Shown in pieces: positions 1 to 8,256 of a stretch of DNA of 53,580 nucleotides. The stretch's first letter is position 1. Each line of letters starts with the position of its first letter. The DNA is taken from positions 1 to 53,580 of the forward strand of contig DUSK01000099.1 in NCBI GenBank assembly GCA_012842275.1, given 5' to 3'. The notes under the pieces are model-generated. The model worked only from the letters and a program-made list of their open reading frames with translations. It had not been told where the DNA came from and searched no databases. This DNA is from Syntrophaceticus sp. Lineage in GTDB: Bacteria; Bacillota; DSM-12270; Thermacetogeniales; Thermacetogeniaceae. The position numbers were made by a program, and so were the translations under genes.

Positions 1-849
1 GCCATCAAAGCTGAGCGAAATTTAAAGAAATTTTATCAGCTGCTGGATGAGATTACAGAACTCACCATCAATCAGCTTTATCACAGGTTTAAAGTGCAAT
101 GCAGGCTGCGGGTCAAGGATATCCCCTTTGTTATGGGACAGGGGCTTTATATGGGATCAGAGGATTTAAAACCCGATGACTCCATTGAACCAGCTATCGT
201 CAATGGGACCCTTTCTGTAGGGATGATCGGGCTGGCAGAAACTCTGGTCGCTTTGACCGGCTACCACCACGGACAGAATAAGGATTCTCAAGAACTTGGG
301 CTGGAGATCATAAAGCACATCAAAGAAAAGGTTGATGAGGCCTGTGAGCGCTTTGATCTAAACTATACCTTTTTGGCAACACCCGCTGAAGGGCTCTCAG
401 GAAGATTTGTTAAAATGGATAGGAAAGAGTTTGGGATCATACCTGGAGTAACTGACCGGGAGTATTACACCAATTCATTCCATATCCCTGTACATTATCC
501 GATCAGTATGTTCGACAAGGTGAGGCTGGAGGGACCGTACCACAAGTTCTTTAATGCCGGTCATATCAGTTATGTAGAAATGGCGTCACCACCTCAGCAC
601 AATCCGCAGGCTGTGGAATCTCTGCTCAGGCATATGGCTGAGTGTGATATGGGATATGCCGGTATCAACTATCCGGTGGATTTCTGCTGCGGATGCAATC
701 TTTTAGGTGTAATTAATGATCCCGAATGTCCCCGCTGCGGCTCCACAAATATCCGCCGTGTACGCCGGATAACAGGATATTTGAGCACTGTTGACCGCTT
801 TAATGACGGCAAGGTGGCAGAACTGCGTGATCGGGTGCCCCACAGTTGA
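1..849 (+). CDS. nrdD: Anaerobic ribonucleoside-triphosphate reductase, C-terminal part (5' end outside window)
   Basis: Frame 1 is open from base 1 (AIKAERNLKKFYQLLDEITELTINQLYHRFKVQCRLR...). The C-terminus has CCGC...CPRC zinc ligands and an RRITGYLSTVDRFNDGK glycyl-radical region. nrdG is close downstream. Confidence 0.95.
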   Translation, partial: AIKAERNLKKFYQLLDEITELTINQLYHRFKVQCRLRVKDIPFVMGQGLYMGSEDLKPDDSIEPAIVNGTLSVGMIGLAETLVALTGYHHGQNKDSQELGLEIIKHIKEKVDEACERFDLNYTFLATPAEGLSGRFVKMDRKEFGIIPGVTDREYYTNSFHIPVHYPISMFDKVRLEGPYHKFFNAGHISYVEMASPPQHNPQAVESLLRHMAECDMGYAGINYPVDFCCGCNLLGVINDPECPRCGSTNIRRVRRITGYLSTVDRFNDGKVAELRDRVPHS

Positions 850-874
850 TAGGGATAGTAGAAACTGCTGGTGA

Positions 875-2341
875 ATGATCGTGGCTGATTCTTTGATTTC
901 TCAACTGCCCTCAGTTTCTGCTGCGGGGAAACAGGAAGCAGAAAAAATTATGGAGCGGGTGGAGCAGGGCAGGGGTTGTTTGCTGAGGACAGATGAGCTT
1001 GTGATGCCCCAGATGAAGAGCGGGCTTATGGAAACAGAACCGGTCGGTGAATGGTGCAACAGGCTTCTCTATGGGGATAACCTCCTGCTGATGGAGGCTC
1101 TGTTAACTGGTGACCCTGAGACAGCTTTGCCGCCCCTGCGGGGAAAAATAGATTTGATCTATATAGATCCACCATTTGCCAGCAGGTCCAACTACCGGAC
1201 CTGCTGTACATTAAAGGGAAAGGATGGCAGTTTTACCTTAGAACAGCAGGCCTATTCTGATACATGGCAGGGCGGGATGGTCGGTTATCTCCGCATGCTC
1301 TATCCCAGAATGTATCTCATGAGGGAACTGTTAAGTGAAAATGGATCACTGATTGTACACCTGGATTGGCATGCTGTTCATTATGTTAAAGTTATCCTTG
1401 ATGATATTTTTGGCAGTGAAAATTTCCGCAATGAAATCGCCTGGTGCTATGGTGGTGGTGGGGCAGCGAAAAGGACCTATCCCAAAAAGCATGACCTGCT
1501 GTTATGGTATACCAAAAGCGATAATTGGACCTTTAACAGGCAGTTTCGCCCCTATACCCAGGGAACACTGGAGAGGGGACTCACTGCCGTAAAGGGGGAT
1601 AAATATGTGCTCAGGAAAGAAGGAGCCGGATTGGATGATTGGTGGGTGGGCAGAGAGGTCCAAAAAATCCTCAGCCCTACAGCCTATGAGAATCTCAAGT
1701 TCAATACCCAAAAACCTGAGGGACTGCTGAAAAGGATCATCAGAGGGCATTCTTGCCCTGGAGATTTGGTGGCTGATTTTTTCTGTGGCACAGGAACCAC
1801 AGGAGCGGTTGCTGAAAAGTTGGGCAGGCGCTGGATCATGGCGGATGCTAGCAGGCTGGCTTTGATAATCGCCTATAAGCGCCTGTTGCAGCAGGGATGC
1901 AGGCCCTTTATACACCACTCCATTGCCGGAAAAATTGCGCAGGGAGAAAACAACAGCAGGGAGGCAGCTATCTGTCAACTGTATTTGAAACAACTGCTGG
2001 TGCAGAACTGTTCTGCTGATTGTGATGAGATCCTGCTGGAATTGGGTGGCTTGACCTATTCAACTTTTGACCATTTACCGCTGAGCGGAGAGGTAAAGGA
2101 AAAGGTAAGAGAGTTGGCCTTATGTGACCCGCTGGCGCTCCTGGAGTATTGGAGTGTTGACCCTGATTATGATGGGAAAACCTTCCGCAGCAGCTGGCAG
2201 TGCTGCCGGGGGAGGGATGGACGGGTCGACAGCGGGGTAAAGATAGCTGTGCCGAGGGTAACAGGTGTTAGGAGGATCTGTGTCAAAGCTGTGGATGTTT
2301 TCGGTAATGAAAGTGTTGTTTGTGAAACAGTAAATCAATAA
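875..2341 (+). CDS. Site-specific DNA methyltransferase (N6-adenine / N4-cytosine type), beta-class order, orphan
   Basis: Motif IV DPPF (LIYIDPPFASRSNYR) comes before motif I (ADFFCGTGTTGAVAEKLGRRWIMAD). No restriction gene is adjacent. Confidence 0.9.
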   Translation: MIVADSLISQLPSVSAAGKQEAEKIMERVEQGRGCLLRTDELVMPQMKSGLMETEPVGEWCNRLLYGDNLLLMEALLTGDPETALPPLRGKIDLIYIDPPFASRSNYRTCCTLKGKDGSFTLEQQAYSDTWQGGMVGYLRMLYPRMYLMRELLSENGSLIVHLDWHAVHYVKVILDDIFGSENFRNEIAWCYGGGGAAKRTYPKKHDLLLWYTKSDNWTFNRQFRPYTQGTLERGLTAVKGDKYVLRKEGAGLDDWWVGREVQKILSPTAYENLKFNTQKPEGLLKRIIRGHSCPGDLVADFFCGTGTTGAVAEKLGRRWIMADASRLALIIAYKRLLQQGCRPFIHHSIAGKIAQGENNSREAAICQLYLKQLLVQNCSADCDEILLELGGLTYSTFDHLPLSGEVKEKVRELALCDPLALLEYWSVDPDYDGKTFRSSWQCCRGRDGRVDSGVKIAVPRVTGVRRICVKAVDVFGNESVVCETVNQ

Positions 2342-2358
2342 CAAGGAGAAAGTTTGCT

Positions 2359-2862
2359 ATGAAGCTGCGGATAGCAGGTTTAACAAAAGAAAGTGTTGTA
2401 GATGGACCCGGGATCAGGTTTGTTGTTTTTGTCCAGGGATGTCCCCATCGCTGCCCAGGCTGCCAAAATCCTGAAACCTGGGATTTTGCCGGTGGGAAAG
2501 AGCTAACAGTTGATGAACTCTTTGCTCAAATCAGAGATACCCGGCTGCTGCAGGGTGTTACTTTCTCCGGAGGCGAGCCTTTTGCCCAGGCTGCGGCCCT
2601 GGCCTGTTTGGGGAAAAAGGTAAAAGAACTGGGGTTGGATATTGTCACCTATACTGGGTATACTTTTGAAGAGCTTTTGGATATGGCGGAAAAAAATCAG
2701 GAGGTCAGAGACCTGCTGGAGATCAGCGATCTGCTGGTGGATGGCCCTTATTTAGCCGAAGAAAGGGATCTAAGCATTGCTTTCCGGGGTTCAAGAAATC
2801 AGCGGATCATTTCTGTTGCCGAATCCCTGAAAGCTAAACAAGCTGTTGAAGCTGTATTATAA
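2359..2862 (+). CDS. nrdG: Anaerobic ribonucleoside-triphosphate reductase activating protein (radical SAM)
   Basis: GCPHRCPGCQNPETWDF (CxxxCxxC), TFSGGEPF; RBS AAGGAGA upstream. Confidence 0.95.
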   Translation: MKLRIAGLTKESVVDGPGIRFVVFVQGCPHRCPGCQNPETWDFAGGKELTVDELFAQIRDTRLLQGVTFSGGEPFAQAAALACLGKKVKELGLDIVTYTGYTFEELLDMAEKNQEVRDLLEISDLLVDGPYLAEERDLSIAFRGSRNQRIISVAESLKAKQAVEAVL

Positions 2863-2927
2863 ATTGGGAAGAGATAATAAAGCAAAAACGCAAGCCCGGC
2901 ACCGTTAAGGTTGGGAGTGATCGAACA

Positions 2928-3728
2928 ATGGGTTTTGTTTTAAAAAATGAGCCGGGGCAGTTACCTTATCTCTATTTGCCCGGTTTTGGAAAAGATAAGG
3001 TGCGGGCTGTTTTTACAACCCGCCTTGGTGGTGTCAGCAAAGGATCCTATTCTTCTTTAAACCTGGGGTATCATACAGGGGATGATCCTGATGCTGTAAC
3101 AACCAACAGAAGGTTTGTTACAGATGCTCTCAATATTGAAGAGGATAGGTTGATCACACTTAATCAGATTCATAGCGACCGGGTAGTGGTTTTGGATAGG
3201 GAAGAAGACCTGCAGCTGAAAAAAGGCAGCAATGGAGATGCTTTGATCACTCATTTATCCAATGTGGCTATTTCTATTCTGTGCGCTGATTGCCAGGCAA
3301 TTTACCTGTATGGCCCCTGTAATTGTGTGATCGCTGTTGCCCATGCGGGCTGGCGGGGTGCTGTAGCAAAAATTGCTGCCAGCTGTCTTCAGGAAATGTC
3401 AAAGGTTTACGGGAGCAAGCCAGCGGACTGTTATGCTGCCCTTTCCCCTGCAGCAGGTGCCTGTTGTTATGAGGTAGGTGAGGATGTTTACCGTGCTATT
3501 AAAGATGCCTTCCCAGAAACCTTTAGGGATTTGCTGGAGGAGAAGGGGAATGGTAGGTGGTTTTTCAATATTTCTCAGTCGAATTGTACGGTTTTGCAGG
3601 ATGCCGGTGTTCTGAGAGAGAATATTTCTATCAGTAATTTTTGTACTATCTGCCGCCAGGATCTTTTCTTCTCCTATCGGGGCAGCCAGGGGGAAACCGG
3701 AAGGATGGCGGCAATCCTGATCCAATAG
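2928..3728 (+). CDS. pgeF: YfiH/YlmD (PgeF) laccase-domain protein
   Basis: VFTTRLGGVSKGSYSSLNLGYHTGDDP, CADCQAI, HAGWRGAVAKI, FFSYRGSQGETGRMAAIL. Confidence 0.9.
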   Translation: MGFVLKNEPGQLPYLYLPGFGKDKVRAVFTTRLGGVSKGSYSSLNLGYHTGDDPDAVTTNRRFVTDALNIEEDRLITLNQIHSDRVVVLDREEDLQLKKGSNGDALITHLSNVAISILCADCQAIYLYGPCNCVIAVAHAGWRGAVAKIAASCLQEMSKVYGSKPADCYAALSPAAGACCYEVGEDVYRAIKDAFPETFRDLLEEKGNGRWFFNISQSNCTVLQDAGVLRENISISNFCTICRQDLFFSYRGSQGETGRMAAILIQ

Positions 3729-3741
3729 TGAGGTGATAAAA

Positions 3742-3981
3742 ATGTGTTCTCACTGCGGCGGCGGCATAGACCAGCCGAAGGAGTTGACTCTTAAAGTTGC
3801 AGGGATGAGCTGTCAGCATTGCCAGCAGGCTGTGATCAAGGCCCTTATGGGAGTTGATGGGGTCCATGATGTACAGGTGGATTTAAAAGAAGGCCTGGTC
3901 AAGGTAATATATAACCCCATCGAAGCCGGCCTGCCTGAATTTAAAGAAGCTATTGAGGATGCCGGATATGAGGTGCTCTAG
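3742..3981 (+). CDS. Small heavy-metal-associated (HMA) domain protein with an extra N-terminal CxxC
   Basis: LKVAGMSCQHCQQAVIKALMGVDGVHDVQVDLKEGLVKVIYNP is a canonical HMA fold with MxCxxC. The N-terminus reads MCSHCGGG. The ATG at 3742 follows a GAGGTGAT RBS; the ORF track starts at GTG 3733. Confidence 0.88.
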   Translation: MCSHCGGGIDQPKELTLKVAGMSCQHCQQAVIKALMGVDGVHDVQVDLKEGLVKVIYNPIEAGLPEFKEAIEDAGYEVL

Positions 3982-4962
3982 GTGCATAAGCAGGTGGTGC
4001 AGTTTAAGCGATATAAACTGAAAAAAACCTGGAATAAAAAGATAAAAGTCATCATCGGCAGGCTGGTTCTTTTTTTTATAGCGCTGGGTGTTGTCATCTG
4101 GTTAGGAACACAGTTATATTATTTCTGTGTTTTTCATGCCATCAGGACAGTTACAGCAGAGTTGGGAGAACTGACGGAGTCCACAGCTGCAAAAGCTGTT
4201 CTATTAATTAGTGAGAGTGTAGTGAGAGCACCAGGCACAGGTAAACTGCTGCCTATCGTTGCAGAGGGTGATCGTGTTCCGGTGGGAACCCTGGTTGCTC
4301 AATTGGAGTTGATGGCTGACCCTGCTGGGAACAGCGGAAAAATTTCGATCAAGAGCCCGAGTACCGGAATAATTTCATATCAACTGGATGGATGGGAGAG
4401 CATATATGATCGTTACTCCTGGCAGCGTGTTGACCCATCTGTTATTTTTGAAAAACTGGAAGGGGGAAACAAAATTGCCAGCGGTATCAGGGAGGATATC
4501 AAGCAGGGTGAACCTGTTTTTAAAGTGATCGACAACCTGGCTAACCCCTACCTGATTGTGCAGTTTCCTCAAGGGTTCAAACCCCATATAGAAGAAAAAG
4601 ACCAGCTGACACTGGCCTGGGAAAAGGACGGCACTGGAAAAGGTCTGGTGGTTGCCCATCATAAAAAGGGCGATCATCATTATGCTGTTGTTGAACTGAA
4701 ACAAGCACGTCCTTATCCCACTCAGCGCAATCTTGACCTACAGCTAATGCATATTTTAGGGGAGGGGATCATCATCCCTGAATCCGCACTTGTTGAAAAG
4801 GAAGGACAAACAGGTGTCTATATAATGGCTGTTACAGGTCCGAAATACAGAAAGGTTGAAGTGGCCGCTACCCTTAATGATCAGGCGGCAGTACAGGGGA
4901 TAGTCCCTGGGGTAGAAGTTATTACAAATCCCCGTTTGGCGGAAATCATCTGCAATAAATAA
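3982..4962 (+). CDS. HlyD-like membrane-anchored protein
   Basis: N-terminal TM segment (VLFFIALGVVIWLGTQLYYFCVF), then lipoyl/HlyD-like segments (VRAPGTGKLLPIVAEGDRVPVGTLVAQL). GTG start. Confidence 0.75.
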   Translation: MHKQVVQFKRYKLKKTWNKKIKVIIGRLVLFFIALGVVIWLGTQLYYFCVFHAIRTVTAELGELTESTAAKAVLLISESVVRAPGTGKLLPIVAEGDRVPVGTLVAQLELMADPAGNSGKISIKSPSTGIISYQLDGWESIYDRYSWQRVDPSVIFEKLEGGNKIASGIREDIKQGEPVFKVIDNLANPYLIVQFPQGFKPHIEEKDQLTLAWEKDGTGKGLVVAHHKKGDHHYAVVELKQARPYPTQRNLDLQLMHILGEGIIIPESALVEKEGQTGVYIMAVTGPKYRKVEVAATLNDQAAVQGIVPGVEVITNPRLAEIICNK

Positions 4963-5060
4963 GAAAAGGGGTCGTTTGGTTTCAATTGGTAAACTATGGT
5001 GAATGCCTGAGAATCCATTATGAAACACAGAGGGATGGTGTTGGCGAAGGAGGATTCCAA

Positions 5061-5753
5061 TTGTCTGGTACCCTGGAAGAAAGAATTGAAAGAGTAAAGC
5101 AACAAATTGAGCAGGCATGCCGCAGGTCAGGCCGTTCCTCATCTGAAGTGAAACTCATTGCTGTGACCAAGATGGCAGCAGTGGAAAAAATGAGGGAAGC
5201 AATACAGTGTGGGCTGTGCAGTTTCGGCGAAAACAGGGTTCAGGATTTCTTAAAAAAGTATAAGCTCTTCGGTCAGGATGTGGAGTGGCATATGATCGGC
5301 CACCTGCAGCGAAATAAAGCAAAACAGCTGGTGGGTAAAGTGGAGATGATTCATTCTTTGGACAGGCTACCTCTGGCACAACTCCTTGATAAATTGAGCA
5401 AGGATCAGGGTTACCCCTGGAATGTTTTAGTGCAGGTTAACATATCTCAAGAGACAACAAAGTTTGGGCTGTCTCCCCATCAGCTTCCGGAGTTTCTCGA
5501 TGCTGTTCAGGATTTAAAGGGCATCAATATATGCGGATTAATGACCATCGCTCCTTTTGAGGAGGACCCGGAGAAGACCCGGCCTGTTTTCAGGAAACTG
5601 CGCCAGTTGCGGGATGAGATAGCCCGGACAAGGCCGCATTTAAATTTATACCACTTATCAATGGGAATGACCAACGATTTTGTGATAGCTGTTGAAGAAG
5701 GAGCCACCATGGTTAGGGTGGGGAGTGCTCTTTTCAGTGAAGATGAACAATAA
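5061..5753 (+). CDS. yggS: YggS/PLPBP family pyridoxal-phosphate homeostasis protein
   Basis: [80 protein letters not shown] at 5061 with AAGGAGG immediately upstream is the preferred start (ORF track: 4986). Confidence 0.92.
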   Translation: MSGTLEERIERVKQQIEQACRRSGRSSSEVKLIAVTKMAAVEKMREAIQCGLCSFGENRVQDFLKKYKLFGQDVEWHMIGHLQRNKAKQLVGKVEMIHSLDRLPLAQLLDKLSKDQGYPWNVLVQVNISQETTKFGLSPHQLPEFLDAVQDLKGINICGLMTIAPFEEDPEKTRPVFRKLRQLRDEIARTRPHLNLYHLSMGMTNDFVIAVEEGATMVRVGSALFSEDEQ

Positions 5754-5770
5754 ATGGGGGTGTTCTTTTC

Positions 5771-6217
5771 TTGGCTCGCAGTTGGTATGATAAGGTTCTT
5801 AAGTTATTGGGATATTCGGATCAGGCTGAGGAATATGATAGCTTTGAAGATGCAGAGTATATAGAACCAAAGGTGCGTACCCGCACACCTGTGATCAGCC
5901 TGCATAGTTCACCTGAGGTTAAGATAGTTGTGCTGACACCCGTCAGTTTTGATGAAGTAGAGAAGATAGCCAATCAATTAAAAAGCAGGAAAACAGTAGT
6001 TGTCAACTTTAGTAAAACCACAAAAGAGCTTTCCCAGCGAATTCTGGACTTTTTGGGTGGAACTGTTTTTGCTCTCAATGGAAGCATGCAAAGGGTGAGC
6101 AGTGACACTTTTATGTTTGCTCCCAGTAATATATCTATCCAGGCGGAGCTCCCAGAGGGACTGTCGCAGGAAAAGTTTTTACAAAAATTACGTGAGGAGG
6201 GCATCAAAGATCGTTAA
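5771..6217 (+). CDS. sepF: Cell division protein SepF
   Basis: [23 protein letters not shown]...; [49 protein letters not shown] start. Confidence 0.93.
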   Translation: MARSWYDKVLKLLGYSDQAEEYDSFEDAEYIEPKVRTRTPVISLHSSPEVKIVVLTPVSFDEVEKIANQLKSRKTVVVNFSKTTKELSQRILDFLGGTVFALNGSMQRVSSDTFMFAPSNISIQAELPEGLSQEKFLQKLREEGIKDR

Positions 6218-7016
6218 CAATAAAAAGATCGGTGTCATCGGTACTGGTGCTATGGGAAGCGCACTGATACGGGGTTTCCTGGATTCTGGTCTTGTGGAGC
6301 CCTGTGATGTGACAGCAAGTGATTTAAATATTAATGCTCTGCAAAAGTTAAGAGAACAGTTTTCTGTAAATACAACAGTAAATAACCTGGAAACCGTCCG
6401 GAAAAGCGAGATTGTGATACTTGCAGTTAAACCCGGGCAGGTGAAGGCTGTTTTAGAGGAAATTGCACCAGCTATTACAGCTGATCATTTATTGATATCG
6501 GTGGCTGCGGGCATCAAGATTTCATTTTTTGAGGAGAATCTGCCAGCAGGCACCCCTGTGATCAGAGCAATGCCCAATGTGCCCTCTTTGATAGGAGAGG
6601 GGATGAGCGCCCTGGTTATGGGCAGCAGTACTGTTGAGAGCCATCAAAAGGCTGCAGAGGCACTTTTTGCAGCAGTGGGCCGGGTAATTATTGTTTCAGA
6701 AAAGGAAATAGATGCTGTAACCGCTGTCAGTGGTTGTGGGCCGGCTTATCTGGCAATTGTGCTGGAAGCCTTGGCAGATGGCGGTGTAAAAATGGGATTA
6801 TCCCGGCAGCTTGCCCTGGAACTGGCTGCCCAGACCATGATCGGTACAGGGCGTATGATTCTCAATGGTGAACACCCTGCTGTGCTTAAAGATAGGGTCT
6901 GCTCACCAGGGGGGAGCACGATCAGCGGTGTACATGTATTGGAAAAGGGCGGTTTGCGGGGTGTTCTGCTCAGCGCTGTAGAAGCCGCGGCCAAACGTTC
7001 CGGAGAACTGCAGTAA
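6192..7016 (+). CDS. proC: Pyrroline-5-carboxylate reductase
   Basis: KKIGVIGTGAMGSALIRGFL; SGCGPAYLAIVLEALADGGVKMGLSR; DRVCSPGGSTISGVHVLEKGGLRG. Likely GTG start at 6192, overlapping the sepF 3' end. Confidence 0.93.
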   Translation: MRRASKIVNNKKIGVIGTGAMGSALIRGFLDSGLVEPCDVTASDLNINALQKLREQFSVNTTVNNLETVRKSEIVILAVKPGQVKAVLEEIAPAITADHLLISVAAGIKISFFEENLPAGTPVIRAMPNVPSLIGEGMSALVMGSSTVESHQKAAEALFAAVGRVIIVSEKEIDAVTAVSGCGPAYLAIVLEALADGGVKMGLSRQLALELAAQTMIGTGRMILNGEHPAVLKDRVCSPGGSTISGVHVLEKGGLRGVLLSAVEAAAKRSGELQ

Positions 7017-7050
7017 CTTGAGGGGCGGGAAATAAGGGGGAGATTAAGGG

Positions 7051-7323
7051 ATGGATTTAACATTTATTATTTCGGTTATTTCTTTGGCTATTGATATTTA
7101 TTTTTGGCTGATTGTTGCCAGGGTGATTCTATCTTTTATCAGGCCCCGCACCTATCATCCTATTATCAGGTTTATCTATGAGATAACCGAACCTCTGCTG
7201 TCCCTTTGCAGGAGACTGCTTCCTGTTACTGTGATGAATATTGATTTTTCTCCTCTGTTGGCTGTTATCTTTCTGGAAGTGGTTAAAGCTCTGCTGATAG
7301 CCTTGGTCAGATCATTGATGTAG
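7051..7323 (+). CDS. yggT: YggT family membrane protein
   Basis: Two TM segments; ILSFIRPRTYHPIIRFIYEITEPLLSLCRRLLP. Confidence 0.9.
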   Translation: MDLTFIISVISLAIDIYFWLIVARVILSFIRPRTYHPIIRFIYEITEPLLSLCRRLLPVTVMNIDFSPLLAVIFLEVVKALLIALVRSLM

Positions 7324-7634
7324 TGGTGATCAAAATGCCCTGGATGACCTCTACAGCAAATGGGGTAAGAATTCAAGTGAAGGTACAGCCCCGTTCTTCA
7401 AAAAATGAGATTACCGGAGTCACAGGTGATTTTCTGCGGGTTAGGTTAACTGCACCACCTGTTGAAGGGGAAGCCAATAAAGCCCTGGTGAAATACCTTG
7501 GCCAGGTGTTTGGCTGTGCTGCAGGAAGGATCAAGATTTTAAGGGGTGCTGCCGGGCGCTGCAAACTTGTTGAGGTCACAGGTATTACAGAAGAAGCTGT
7601 TAGACAGCAACTTAAGCCGATGCTGCCGGAATAG
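7323..7634 (+). CDS. DUF167 / YggU family protein
   Basis: IQVKVQPRSSKNEITGVTGDFLRVRLTAPPVEGEANKALVKYLGQVFG. Confidence 0.92.
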   Translation: MVIKMPWMTSTANGVRIQVKVQPRSSKNEITGVTGDFLRVRLTAPPVEGEANKALVKYLGQVFGCAAGRIKILRGAAGRCKLVEVTGITEEAVRQQLKPMLPE

Positions 7635-7697
7635 AGTATAATCAACCCCTTTCTCACTCATAATAAAGGTACTAATACTACAAAGGAAGTGGGGTTG

Positions 7698-7841
7698 ATG
7701 GCAAAAAAGAAAAGAAAAGTGGGCAAGGCAAAAAACAGGTTGAAAATCCGGCCGGTAGATATCGAAACAGCAGGGGAATATGCCACTATTGATGATCTGA
7801 AGAAACAAGCTGGGATTGACAGGAGGAATAAGCTGCCCTAA
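7698..7841 (+). CDS. Small basic hypothetical protein (47 aa), absent from the supplied ORF track
   Basis: ATG at 7698, TAA at 7839-7841: MAKKKRKVGKAKNRLKIRPVDIETAGEYATIDDLKKQAGIDRRNKLP. It lies between DUF167 and the operon terminator, with a purine-rich AAAGGAAGTGGGG upstream. Confidence 0.55.
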   Translation: MAKKKRKVGKAKNRLKIRPVDIETAGEYATIDDLKKQAGIDRRNKLP

Positions 7842-7861
7842 ACCGCAGTTTTTATGTGTAC

Positions 7862-7886
7862 AGGTACCTTTTGGTGCCTTTTTTCT
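7862..7886 (+). terminator. Rho-independent terminator of the ylm-type cluster
   Basis: AGGTACC-TTTT-GGTGCCT followed by TTTTTCTTT. Confidence 0.75.
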
Positions 7887-7921
7887 TTATTATGAGATCC
7901 ACTGCTTTTTGCCAAATTATC

Positions 7922-7950
7922 TTGACATTGTCTGAGGAAATACCTATAAT
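7922..7950 (+). promoter_or_regulatory. Consensus sigma-A promoter for the ileS leader
   Basis: TTGACA (7922-7927), 17-nt spacer, TATAAT (7945-7950). Confidence 0.88.
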
Positions 7951-7965
7951 GACTACAACATTTTA

Positions 7966-8222
7966 GGATCATAGGCAAAGCGATGATCGGGACGAGTATG
8001 CTGTTTTTGTTCTTGCAGCGAGTTGGTGATGGTGGAAGACCAACAGACAAAATCAGCAAAAAATCACCCGGGAGTGCCTGATGAAAACCGATTTTGTTAG
8101 GTGAGTAAATCAGGCCGTTTAAGGAACGTTACTCCTTAGGAAGAGCCTTCTTTTAAAGTAAAGAAGGAAAAAGGGTGGTACCGCGGGAACTCTCGCCCCT
8201 CAACAGAGGGGTTTTATTATTT
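7966..8222 (+). promoter_or_regulatory. T-box riboswitch (tRNA-Ile responsive) with terminator
   Basis: T-box core AGGGTGGTACCGCGG at 8172-8186. Stem I start GCGATGATCGGGACGAGTA. Specifier-loop ATC (Ile) at 8063-8065, flanked by strands that pair (ATCGGG/CCCG, GCTG/CAGC, GGCA/TGCC). Terminator CCCCTcaacagAGGGGTTTT at 8196-8215. Confidence 0.92.
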
Positions 8223-8256
8223 TTAAATTATTTTATATAGTTTGAGGTGATCGGAT

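Noticed and set aside
1-849. nrdD looks truncated at its N-terminus in the ORF track
   Set aside because: The frame is open to base 1, so this is a window-edge effect and not a pseudogene.
1502-1993. 163-aa minus-strand ORF
   Set aside because: Antisense to the methyltransferase gene, with no recognisable domain; shadow of coding sequence.
7698-7730. KKKRKV in the small ORF matches the core of the SV40 nuclear localisation signal
   Set aside because: A short basic run in a bacterial protein; chance resemblance with no biological meaning here.
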